Origin: JBBQVS01 sp964250805
Lineage (GTDB): Bacteria > Chloroflexota > Ktedonobacteria > Ktedonobacterales > Ktedonobacteraceae
Assembly (NCBI GenBank): GCA_964250805.1
Contig: CAXUHG010000007.1
Coordinates: 1 to 64,000, forward strand
DNA: 64,000 nt
Direction: 5' to 3'
The notes beneath the pieces are model-generated. The model ran no database searches, was not told the origin of the DNA, and saw only the letters and a list, made by a program, of their open reading frames with translations. Of the stretch, positions 32,196 through 40,439 are shown piece by piece (the first letter of the stretch is position 1; the number at the start of each line of letters is the position of its first letter). Both the position numbers and the translations under genes were made by a program.

Positions 32196-35174
32196 GTCTA
32201 TCATCTCTCGTGCCTGTTGTTCAATGTAGGTGAGGTTGTGGCGGTGCGCTCGCTCGACGACATCCTCGAACATCTTTTGAGCGTTAGAGGCGTCGTTAAG
32301 CAGGAGTAGGGCATGAGCTAGAACGAGACGACCACGCGTGTGCGTTTCGGACTCTAAGCCATCAAGTAGAAGGGCACGGCGAGCGTTCCGATAGCCCTGC
32401 TTTAGAAGGCGCATTCTAGTTCGTTTTGATGATGAAGGTAGTTCCTGTGCCTGCAGCAGACGAATGTTCGCAAGGGCGAGCAAAGAGTTGGCAATGCACA
32501 CGTTATTATGCATCGCTCGTCCAACTCTGAACGCCCTAAGAAGGCATGCTTTTGCCTCTGCTGCATTATCTTGCGCTTGCAAGATAACCGCTAGCTCCGA
32601 ACTCCAATTACTGATATATTTGCGGTCCTTGAACTGCTCTGCGAGTGCGAGGGCATAGGTGTAGCGATTCCTGGCAACTTCCAGGTCGCCTTGACAGACG
32701 GCTAGTTCACCGTAGTTGCTATACACGACGGAACTGATTGGACCATCACCGATACTTTCCGCGATAGAGAGCGAGCGATCAAGAGCTTTTTGGGCCTCGA
32801 CATACTCAGCTTTTTTCAGCAAGATATAGCCAATGTTACAGGAGGCGTTGGCAATCTCACGCCTCTGGTCGCGTTGCTCAAATACTGTCAGAGCGGTTGT
32901 AAGGTCTGCAAGGGCATTGTTTAATTGTCCCAGACTATTATGAATGGAGCCAAGCAACATGTACATGCGCCCAAGATCGTTCGAATCGCCATTTAGAGTA
33001 CGCTGTATGCGCGTGAGCGGTGCCAGCATGTTGGGATCATAGAGGAGAACGCTACCCTGCCGTTCTCTTTCATCCTGGAAGAGTTGTAGAGCCTCCTTGA
33101 TCACGCTCAACGCTTGGGAATAGTTGCCTTCCTGTGCGAAGAGGCCACCCTGTAGTGAACGGAGCCGCGCTCTAGCAAAACCAGTTTGCACATTGGCTCT
33201 TTGTAGTACCTGCTCGCCGCGTTCGTAGTATTCGCGGGCATGTTCTCTGTCGCCGAGGTACAGCCATGTACGTCCCATCTCGCACCATAAAAGAGCTTGT
33301 ACCTGTGCCTCATCTGAAGACGGTTTACGCCCGTTCAATTCTTGTATACGCAATGCAAGGACACGCTCTAAGTAGCTTCGTGCCTCCTGAAAGCGTCCCT
33401 GCACCAGGATACTTTCGGCGAGCCGTTCATTCAATGGTGCAATATGGCCTGGTGCCAGCATAGGACCGATGACGGCGGGGTCTTTGCTCATGGTATCCGA
33501 TTGCATGGCTTCGAGGGCACTCTTATAGTAGCGTTCGGCTTCCGAATAGGCCAGGAGCGCGTAGGCACGATTCCCCGCGATCTCGGCGTAGTGTGCGATA
33601 GAGGCCACATCAGCTCCACCTAGCAGTAAATGATCGGCAATGGTTGCGGCAACCTCTATTTCGCGTCCATGATACATACGCAACAAGATATCGGCGACAC
33701 GGCGGTGTGTATGCGTGCGACGCACGGCTGAAATACTTTCATAGAGATGTGTCACCATGAGAGGATGCCAGAACGAATAGGCGACGTGACTGCCCGTACC
33801 CTCCTCGGTCAGGATGCCTGATTGAAGAGCCTCCTCAAGCTGATCGAAAAGGGCATCCTCGTCCGCGCTCTCGCCAATACGCTTGACCTCCAGGCTATGT
33901 ATGAGAGGAAATTCAAAGGAACCACCGAGGACAGAGGCATTACGGAGCATGGCGCGACACTCGCCACTCAAACTATTGATGCGCGAGTCAAGGGCAGCAG
34001 TAATCGTATCGGGCAGGCGCGGTGGCGTGGTACGAGCTAGTTCCTCAGCAAAGAAGGGGTTGCCAGCCGCTTGCACCTGAATATGTTCCACCTGTTGCGG
34101 AGGAAGGTGTTCGACTAACTGCGCGATCTCGTCGCTCGTCAAGGGGTCAATATACAATGTAGTAACGGTGTGTTCACGCTGCATGTGGTCAATGAGCTTG
34201 GTCAGTGGCTTAGGTGCCTCATTCTCGCGGCAAGTTGCCACTAGCACAATTGGCGCGTCGTAAATATGGCGTGCGAGATAGGCAAGCAGTTCACCGCTAC
34301 TACCGTCAGCCCATTGAATGTCATCTAGGACAATCAGCAGGGGCTTCTTTTTGCTGGCGGTAAGGAGAAGCGTGTAGGCAGCCTCACGCAAACGCAACTG
34401 TTCCTGCTCTGGCTCGATGACGCCAAGAGCGGTGCGCGATTGTTGCGTCACCCATAGTTCTGGCAGAATGGATTGCAACGAACGATTCATCACCTCTTCC
34501 TCCGGCGAGGATGGAATGATGGGATAAGGCGGCTCAATCTCCAACATTTGCGTTTGGCCTCTGGATACGCGTGACGCACGCGGTTCACTTACCAGAGCGT
34601 TGCTGCTCTCTCCAGTAGACTCCACCTGTAAAGCCTTGCGCAGAATATCGGACCAAGCTCTATACGGAATGCCACTCTCTTGCTGATACGAACGATTCCA
34701 CAACACAGCCCAGTTACGCTGCTGCGCCTCGCGCCCAAGCTCTTCGGCGAGACGCGTCTTGCCGATACCAACCTCACCAAAGAGAACAACGCACTGCGAA
34801 CTACGTTGCGTATCGAGCGGAAGATCGGTGCGTTTCTGGGGCATATGCACATTATCATGGCGGTTACGCTCAACCTGAAGCAACAAAGAGCGCAACATGC
34901 TATACTCTTTCGCGCGTCCAATCAGTGGATTGCGATGAATACGGCCTGTAGGAAGCATGTCGGAGTAAGACTGAATGACGGGAAGGGTCTCAGTTTCCAC
35001 AAAAGGCAATGCATCTGGTGGCAATGTCTTTCCTATGTAAGTGCGTTTCACGCGTCCGTTAATCGTCTGATATGCGTACCAATAGGGACCGTGCCCAATA
35101 CCCTCGCGGCACTTGCGACAACGCGCCTTGCCACAAAAACTGATCTGTTGATGGTAGGTAGTTTTGCCGTCCAT
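32184..35174 (-). CDS. DUF6788-AAA-TPR signalling ATPase/regulator
   Basis: 996 aa, cytoplasmic. The N-terminus (about 5-45) has a Cys-rich segment, FCGKARCRKCREGIGHGPYWYAY, shared with DUF6788 proteins and probably zinc-binding or nucleic-acid-related. Then a STAND-like AAA_16 ATPase (about 80-420) with Walker A GEVGIGKTRL and Walker B LLIVLDDIQWAD, and a long TPR array (about 520-980). The layout is that of LAL/AfsR-like regulators, but no LuxR or SARP DNA-binding domain is visible at either end. ATG 35174 has AAGGGAG 10 nt upstream. It is transcribed alone. Confidence 0.75.
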   Translation of the reverse strand: MDGKTTYHQQISFCGKARCRKCREGIGHGPYWYAYQTINGRVKRTYIGKTLPPDALPFVETETLPVIQSYSDMLPTGRIHRNPLIGRAKEYSMLRSLLLQVERNRHDNVHMPQKRTDLPLDTQRSSQCVVLFGEVGIGKTRLAEELGREAQQRNWAVLWNRSYQQESGIPYRAWSDILRKALQVESTGESSNALVSEPRASRVSRGQTQMLEIEPPYPIIPSSPEEEVMNRSLQSILPELWVTQQSRTALGVIEPEQEQLRLREAAYTLLLTASKKKPLLIVLDDIQWADGSSGELLAYLARHIYDAPIVLVATCRENEAPKPLTKLIDHMQREHTVTTLYIDPLTSDEIAQLVEHLPPQQVEHIQVQAAGNPFFAEELARTTPPRLPDTITAALDSRINSLSGECRAMLRNASVLGGSFEFPLIHSLEVKRIGESADEDALFDQLEEALQSGILTEEGTGSHVAYSFWHPLMVTHLYESISAVRRTHTHRRVADILLRMYHGREIEVAATIADHLLLGGADVASIAHYAEIAGNRAYALLAYSEAERYYKSALEAMQSDTMSKDPAVIGPMLAPGHIAPLNERLAESILVQGRFQEARSYLERVLALRIQELNGRKPSSDEAQVQALLWCEMGRTWLYLGDREHAREYYERGEQVLQRANVQTGFARARLRSLQGGLFAQEGNYSQALSVIKEALQLFQDERERQGSVLLYDPNMLAPLTRIQRTLNGDSNDLGRMYMLLGSIHNSLGQLNNALADLTTALTVFEQRDQRREIANASCNIGYILLKKAEYVEAQKALDRSLSIAESIGDGPISSVVYSNYGELAVCQGDLEVARNRYTYALALAEQFKDRKYISNWSSELAVILQAQDNAAEAKACLLRAFRVGRAMHNNVCIANSLLALANIRLLQAQELPSSSKRTRMRLLKQGYRNARRALLLDGLESETHTRGRLVLAHALLLLNDASNAQKMFEDVVERAHRHNLTYIEQQAREMIDKQS

Positions 35175-35342
35175 ATTCAAGCTCTCCCTTGTGCATGTGT
35201 CGCTCGCTCTCTGCCACAAGATAATACCATAGTATTTGAAAATCATCTACTTTGTATGGAAATGCAAAGCTTTTTTGGTTTACTCGTCCTACTATGATAA
35301 CCCGCGACACAGCAAAAGTAGTTCTTCTAAGCAATGAAGGCA

Positions 35343-36365
35343 TTAGCCATTCGGCAGCAGTTGAGTTTTTACCCCTTCACCTCGTCGTACCATCTCAATT
35401 GCTTGAGAGAAATCCTCTAAAGGAAATGCCGTTGTCAGCATGGCTTCCGTGTTGATAACGCCTGCACCTATAAGATCGATTGCGGGCTGAAATGAGAAAA
35501 GTACCGCCATTGAGCCAAGCACGGTTATCTCATCATTGTAAATGCGGAACGGAGAAAGAGAGATGCGAGCCTCTGGCGATGCAACACCAAATATCATCAA
35601 CTTCCCACCGCGCTTGACCGCCGTAAACGCGCTCTCTACAACCGCTGGCACTCCGGTAGCATCGACGACACAATTAAAACCTCTAGGTTCATCGTTGAGG
35701 GCTTGCTTGATATCTCGATAGGTACGACTCGCCCCCAACGCTTCCGCACGCTCCAAGCGTTGCGCATTCACGTCGATCATCACAACGCGCGATGCTCCGC
35801 CTCGTACTATCAGTTGAAGCAGGAGCAAGCCCATCGTGCCCGCTCCTACAATAAGAACTTTATCACCGGATTGAGGTTGGAGCTGATTCATGCCATGTAC
35901 AGCACAAGAGAGAGGTTCAACCAATGACCCTTCACGTAGCGAGAGCGTATCGGGCAGCACATAAACCCTCGATCTAGGCACCGAGACGTACTGCGCCATT
36001 CCGCCGTTTGTCGTAACACCAACTCCATTGTAGTTGAGACAAAGATTTTCATGACCTGTACGGCAAGGTTCACAACGTCCACAGTTCAAGTTTGGGTCGA
36101 TTGCAACTCTGCTACCAACCGTTATCGGTACTTCTCCGTTTCCCTCAGTAATCTCGCTTCCCAGTGCCACTACCTCACCCGCAAACTCATGACCGGGAAT
36201 AACAGGATAACGGGCCAACGGAGAATCGCCATCCAGTATGTGCAAATCTGTCCCACAGATACCACACGCATTCACGCGCACAAGCACTTCTCCTGGACGA
36301 AGAGTGGGATTCTCTACACTCTCCACCCGAACACTGCTTGGAGCGGAAATCATTACAGCACGCAT
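35343..36365 (-). CDS. Zinc-dependent medium-chain alcohol/polyol dehydrogenase
   Basis: NAD(P)-dependent oxidation of an alcohol or polyol to its ketone or aldehyde. 340 aa MDR enzyme: catalytic-zinc motifs CGICGTDLHI and GHEFAGEVV, the structural-zinc loop CGRCEPCRTGHENLC (four cysteines), and the Rossmann motif GAGTMGLLLLQ. Close in layout to sorbitol and threonine dehydrogenases; the substrate cannot be named. It lies 24 bp downstream of a second dehydrogenase in the same direction, so the two probably form one operon for a sugar-alcohol route. Confidence 0.85.
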   Translation of the reverse strand: MRAVMISAPSSVRVESVENPTLRPGEVLVRVNACGICGTDLHILDGDSPLARYPVIPGHEFAGEVVALGSEITEGNGEVPITVGSRVAIDPNLNCGRCEPCRTGHENLCLNYNGVGVTTNGGMAQYVSVPRSRVYVLPDTLSLREGSLVEPLSCAVHGMNQLQPQSGDKVLIVGAGTMGLLLLQLIVRGGASRVVMIDVNAQRLERAEALGASRTYRDIKQALNDEPRGFNCVVDATGVPAVVESAFTAVKRGGKLMIFGVASPEARISLSPFRIYNDEITVLGSMAVLFSFQPAIDLIGAGVINTEAMLTTAFPLEDFSQAIEMVRRGEGVKTQLLPNG

Positions 36366-36389
36366 AGAAGTTGTATCCCTTTCTCGTAG

Positions 36390-37406
36390 TTAAGGAGCAA
36401 CAATTGATTTAATGTTAGTTGGGTCCTGTTTCGTGGCCTGCAAAGCTTGCTCGGTGTCTTCTAATGGATAGCGACCCGTAATGACCGAGCGCACATCAAT
36501 GCGCCCGCTCGCAACCAAGGCAATTGCGTCCGCATAGGTATTGGCATAACGGAACGTTCCAGTCAACACGATTTCCCTGTTCTGAACAAATGATATGGGG
36601 ACGCGCAACTCTTCCCCAGGATTCATACCCACAATGACAGCCGTACCAGCGGGGCGCAATGAGCGTATGCCTTCGGACAACGCCTGTTGCTGCCCCGAAC
36701 ATTCAAGCAGTACATCAGCCTGTATACCTGCCTGTGAAAGTGGCTGCTCCGCGACATTGATGGTTTGAGTCGCGCCCAGTTGCTGCGCGATAGCTAATCG
36801 CTGCGGAAATACATCCGTGATGGTCACTTTCGCAACACCTAGCGCAAGGGCAACCTTCATGGCAAGCATTCCGATTGGCCCAGCACCGGTTATCAGCACA
36901 GAGTCACCTCCGCGCAATCTCGCCTTGCGACATGCCCAGAGGCCGACCGAGAGAGGTTCGATTAGTGCCCCCTCTTCGTTCGACATCGTGTCTGGTAAAG
37001 TGTAGGCAAATTGCGTGGGAACGGTAACATAGTTTGCAAACGCACCATCAATAGGAGGTGTGCCGAAGAAACGCACATTGGGACACAGGTTGTAGTGTCC
37101 TGCGCGACACTGGTCACAGGTCCCATCGGGAATCCCCGGTTCTATCGCTACGCGTTCCCCCACTCTGCTCTGGTTTACCTCCGCTCCAACTGCCACAATG
37201 ATACCCGCCGACTCATGACCAAGTACAAGTGGTTGTCGCACAACATATGCACCAATGCGCCCGTGTTCGTAGTAATGAACGTCAGAACCACAGACTCCAA
37301 CTGCCTTGACCTCGACCAGAACGTCGGAAGGACCAACCTGGGGCATCGGTCGCTCCTCCAGACGAACATCGTGTGGAGCATACAAAACGGCAGCTTGATT
37401 TCTCAT
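36390..37406 (-). CDS. Zinc-dependent polyol dehydrogenase (sorbitol/xylitol type)
   Basis: 338 aa MDR dehydrogenase: CGSDVHYYEHG and GHESAGIIV (catalytic zinc), CDQCRAGHYNLC (structural zinc), and GAGPIGMLAMKVA (NAD fold). The CGSDVHYYEHGRIG wording is typical of sorbitol/xylitol dehydrogenases. It is the first gene of a two-gene operon with the 35343 gene. AAGGAAGGGA precedes the ATG. A TATAAT -10 box and a LacI-type operator (37429-37456) lie upstream, next to a broken lacI-family gene, which points to sugar-responsive control in the ancestor. Confidence 0.85.
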   Translation of the reverse strand: MRNQAAVLYAPHDVRLEERPMPQVGPSDVLVEVKAVGVCGSDVHYYEHGRIGAYVVRQPLVLGHESAGIIVAVGAEVNQSRVGERVAIEPGIPDGTCDQCRAGHYNLCPNVRFFGTPPIDGAFANYVTVPTQFAYTLPDTMSNEEGALIEPLSVGLWACRKARLRGGDSVLITGAGPIGMLAMKVALALGVAKVTITDVFPQRLAIAQQLGATQTINVAEQPLSQAGIQADVLLECSGQQQALSEGIRSLRPAGTAVIVGMNPGEELRVPISFVQNREIVLTGTFRYANTYADAIALVASGRIDVRSVITGRYPLEDTEQALQATKQDPTNIKSIVAP

Positions 37407-37428
37407 AGTTTCCCTTCCTTTTTGCTTG

Positions 37429-37456
37429 AGAAACGATTCAATTTATGTGTATTATA
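37429..37456 (-). promoter_or_regulatory. -10 box and LacI-family operator before the dehydrogenase operon
   Basis: Minus-strand TATAAT at 37451-37456 with only a weak -35. The following GAGAAACGATTCAA (37429-37441 region) fits the LacI-family operator pattern around a central CG (GAAACGATTC). It would lie at about +1 to +15, a repressing position. Confidence 0.5.
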
Positions 37457-37506
37457 CTGCCGAATCCTCTTCCATTGCTTACTTGAGTGCGCCATCGGTG
37501 AGTTCA

Positions 37507-37890
37507 CGCATAGATGGCGGAGAGCGTGGCACCCTGCAACTCCTTAACCACGAGAATCGGCCTATCGCGATCTTCATGATGGATGGAACAATGATGATTG
37601 GTGCGCTGCAAACCATCACAAAGCTCGGTCTGCGTTGCCCAGAGGACATCGCCATTGCGTGTTTCGACGATTTTGCATGGGCATCAGTCATGCGTCCTCG
37701 CTTAACGGTCGTTGACCAACCGACGTATGAAATTGGTCAACAGTCGGCTCGCCTCCTCTTTGAGAGGCTAAGGAATCGAGAGAGGGAGCCTAAAGAGATA
37801 CGCCTACCGACGCAATTGATTATTCGTGAGTCGTCTGGAAGCCAGTTGAGAATGGACGGACGCCCACAGGAGCCAATACTATTCAAATAA
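37507..37890 (+). pseudogene. LacI-family regulator, 3' remnant
   Basis: Only the last third of a LacI-type sugar-sensing domain remains: PIAIFMMDGTMMIGALQTI, KLGLRCPEDIAIACFDDF, PRLTVVDQPTYEIGQ and LPTQLIIRESS are the conserved C-terminal blocks. The helix-turn-helix and the first sugar-binding half are missing; upstream is the dehydrogenase promoter instead. Full members are about 340 aa, here about 127 codons remain. The 3' end (ggacggacgcccacaggag) resembles a repeat B arm. It probably once controlled the divergent dehydrogenase operon, whose operator-like site survives. Confidence 0.75.
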
Positions 37891-37915
37891 CAAGGTGCGT
37901 ATACATATACTTACA

Positions 37916-38007
37916 ACGGACGCCCACGAGGGGCGAGTCCCTACTATACTTTCTTGCGCTTCGCGTATATCGTGTATAGTAGGGACTCGCCCCTTGTGGG
38001 CGTCCGT
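37916..38007. repeat. Palindromic repeat family B, copy 2
   Basis: 92-bp inverted repeat with 34-nt arms and one mismatch (CGCCCACGAGGGGCGAGTCC on the left, complement on the right), and a central loop of about 24 nt with a small inner stem. It is related to the copy at 13688-13767 through the shared cgagtccctactata-type core. It lies between the LacI remnant and the beta-helix gene. Confidence 0.85.
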
Positions 38008-38099
38008 CCGGTCCCAACCCACTGACGTTCGCCTTTTAACAGTATTATCCTTTGTAGGCGTCCATTCGTTTTCAGAAAATCGAACGAGGCATCACACCG

Positions 38100-40031
38100 T
38101 TACGGATAGCTTACTACCGTGACCGGAGTATCCGGGTTGGCGATGGTTGATGAGCCGCCTGTATCATTGACCACGTTCAGAATGCCACCGAATCCAGATG
38201 TGGAGAGGAAGATCGTGAACAGATCGTGGAGGCTTCCTGCCGGAAGCGTGGCGGGAACCTCGAACGCATGTGCCGCGTAGATGTTCACGCCCTGGTTAAA
38301 GAAGCTGTAGCTTCCCATACCGTAACCGCTAAAGCTAGTAACAGTGTTGGGAATTTTGAAGGCCGCATAGCCATCGACCCCTGGAGCCTCCATCCACGCC
38401 GCCTGATTAGGTGGATCATAGGGCATCTCGTTTTGGAAGAAGATGTCGGTACCGCCATTTCCGTTCCAGATCACCTCGTACTTTTGATAATGTTCGACGA
38501 AAAGGCCGTATGCAGTCACATTGTTCCCGTTGACAATAACGCCTGTGTCGGCTGTGTTGACGGTCCAACCCACACCGCCGTTACCGTGATCAGCTCGCCA
38601 TGCCCAGATATCATCAAGGATGACGTTGTTGCTATTGACGACCAGACTGTCCGTCGCTTTGCCCACCTGCGCACCACCAATACGGAAGAACACATCCGAA
38701 AGAGCCGTTGGATCGGTGGCACTATGGTCATTGTAGTGTACATCACCGTTCCCGACTTGTAGCAGCGTAGGAGAGTTCTCTGCACCAGCGTCGAAGAGCA
38801 GTCCCGAAATCAAGTCTCCTCGCTCACTAGTGACTTTCATGGACACGACCCCATTCTCAGGAATCAGAGTTGGGAAACCGATGCCGAGTATCACAGTATC
38901 AGGATGCGTGACCTTGATGCTTTGATCCAGGGAATAGACGCCAGGAGTCAGAAGAAGGTTTTTACCATCTTTCAATTCGTCATTGATTTTCTCTACCGAG
39001 TCCGCTGGCTGGGCAATGAAAAACTTCTTGAGCGAAATTGCAGAGCCAGGAGTCGCACCACTAGCCCATGTCGTACCCACAGAGTTGTGTTGCACCGAGG
39101 GCGCGAAAACCTTGTATTGTCCATAGGGGTCTATATATAGGTAGGGAGCCTCTCGTGTCACCGGACTGGTTGCAACAGTGGTGTAGGGGCCGCCACATGA
39201 CGTTTGAGCGGGGAAACACTGGGCAGGCGCATTCACCACGCCTGAAAATACCTGATTCCAGACGCCGTTGGTCCAGCCATCCAGGTTACTATTCCTGACC
39301 AGCCACTGCTGCTGCGAGCCGTTGATCACCGTGCCTCCGGTGAATGCTGAATCGGCGATGAAGCCACCACTGCCATATGATGGAGCAGTACAGTAGTCCA
39401 TAAGAGTTGTTGCGCCATTGACCTGGACCCGACGCATTGGTGCCGCCTGCGACACTGCCCAGAATTCTCCCTTGTAGCAGCCAGCGTCGGGGTTGGTCAC
39501 GTTGATGGTCAGGTTCGACAGAGAACGCCAGAAGTTATCAAGCGCAATGCAGTTGTTACTACCGAAGCACTGGTTGTATACATCGACGGAGCCGTTGATA
39601 ACGACATCGTTCGGAGAGAGACCGAGGCCAGCCACAGTGGTATAGTAACCAACCTGGAAGTTGAGAGGAGTGGTAGCGGAGCCATATGTTCCTGGCTCGA
39701 ACAGCAATGCATAACGTTGAGTCCCAAACTGGTTAGATAGCTGTTGATTTGCCACCGCGTTGACAGTTGTCTGAATATCGCTCAGTGACATACTAGGAGT
39801 GAAGATATAGACGTTCGGGCCGAAGTTAGGTTGGCTAGACGAAGCCTCAACTGCTGGAACAACACCATTGGAGCCAGCCTTGCCTCCGACTGCATCGGCA
39901 TGAGCAGCAGAAGGATTAAGAATTGAAGAGGTTGCGAAGAGTCCGATCATACAACAGAATAGCATGATCAATCCAATCAGCCGTGAAAGCGGTTTTCGGT
40001 ACACCGTTGCACCGCGTGGACGTGCATCCAT
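38100..40031 (-). CDS. Secreted right-handed beta-helix protein (GH55/pectate-lyase-like fold)
   Basis: 643 aa. Signal peptide (about 18-46, cleavage after AAHADA). The rest is Asn/Gly/Val-rich with repeating beta-helix rungs: VVINGSVDVYNQ, LSNLTINVTN, VSMKVTSERGDLISGLLFDAG, NVILDDIWAWRADHG and VIVNGNNVTAYGLFVEHYQ. This resembles the exo-beta-1,3-glucanase (GH55)-like and pectate-lyase-like folds, but catalytic residues cannot be fixed by eye. In actinobacterial annotations such proteins are often misnamed adenylyl cyclase. It has its own promoter (40227-40255) and lies in a cluster with GH92 and GH127, so a role in plant or fungal polysaccharide breakdown is likely. Confidence 0.65.
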   Translation of the reverse strand: MDARPRGATVYRKPLSRLIGLIMLFCCMIGLFATSSILNPSAAHADAVGGKAGSNGVVPAVEASSSQPNFGPNVYIFTPSMSLSDIQTTVNAVANQQLSNQFGTQRYALLFEPGTYGSATTPLNFQVGYYTTVAGLGLSPNDVVINGSVDVYNQCFGSNNCIALDNFWRSLSNLTINVTNPDAGCYKGEFWAVSQAAPMRRVQVNGATTLMDYCTAPSYGSGGFIADSAFTGGTVINGSQQQWLVRNSNLDGWTNGVWNQVFSGVVNAPAQCFPAQTSCGGPYTTVATSPVTREAPYLYIDPYGQYKVFAPSVQHNSVGTTWASGATPGSAISLKKFFIAQPADSVEKINDELKDGKNLLLTPGVYSLDQSIKVTHPDTVILGIGFPTLIPENGVVSMKVTSERGDLISGLLFDAGAENSPTLLQVGNGDVHYNDHSATDPTALSDVFFRIGGAQVGKATDSLVVNSNNVILDDIWAWRADHGNGGVGWTVNTADTGVIVNGNNVTAYGLFVEHYQKYEVIWNGNGGTDIFFQNEMPYDPPNQAAWMEAPGVDGYAAFKIPNTVTSFSGYGMGSYSFFNQGVNIYAAHAFEVPATLPAGSLHDLFTIFLSTSGFGGILNVVNDTGGSSTIANPDTPVTVVSYP

Positions 40032-40226
40032 GACATCTCCTTTTTTCGCTCTTACATACCTGGTGTTTGGAACACCGAGAGAGTCTGGTCAGATGCCAAA
40101 TAAGGGAAACTCTGCCACGCTTTCAGGGAGTTTCAATATACCAGGGCTATTCCATAAAATAGCTCTTGCATAGAAATTTCTTGCAAATTTCGACATTTTC
40201 GGAAATTACTATCGGTCTATATGCCG

Positions 40227-40255
40227 AATATAGCTTATTTTCTGACGCTTGTCAA
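40227..40255 (-). promoter_or_regulatory. Promoter of the beta-helix gene
   Basis: Minus-strand TTGACA (40250-40255) and TATATT (40227-40232) with a 17-bp spacer; it predicts a leader of about 190 nt. Confidence 0.75.
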
Positions 40256-40340
40256 GAAGCATTTATACTCATTTTACACGTCTTTTCCTATTTGTCCGAA
40301 ACAAGGAAGAAAGTTATTTGCAAAATGTTGAAAATAGAAG

Positions 40341-40415
40341 AAATTTCTGGTGTCCTGAACACATAAAACAAGGAAAGCAGTTTCTTGTTTTATGCGTTCA
40401 GGACACCAGAAATTT
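40341..40415. terminator. Long palindromic terminator after GH92
   Basis: 32-bp stem with one G-T pair and an 11-nt loop, with AAAACAAG/CTTGTTTT in the arms as in the 23315 terminator. It lies 25 bp downstream of the GH92 stop. Confidence 0.85.
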
Positions 40416-40439
40416 AGGGACTTCTACTGGCTTAATGCA

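Larger units (their letters stand above)
40032..40439. other. Intergenic region between GH92 and beta-helix genes
   Basis: 408 bp holding the beta-helix promoter and the GH92 terminator. No further gene is seen. Confidence 0.6.
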
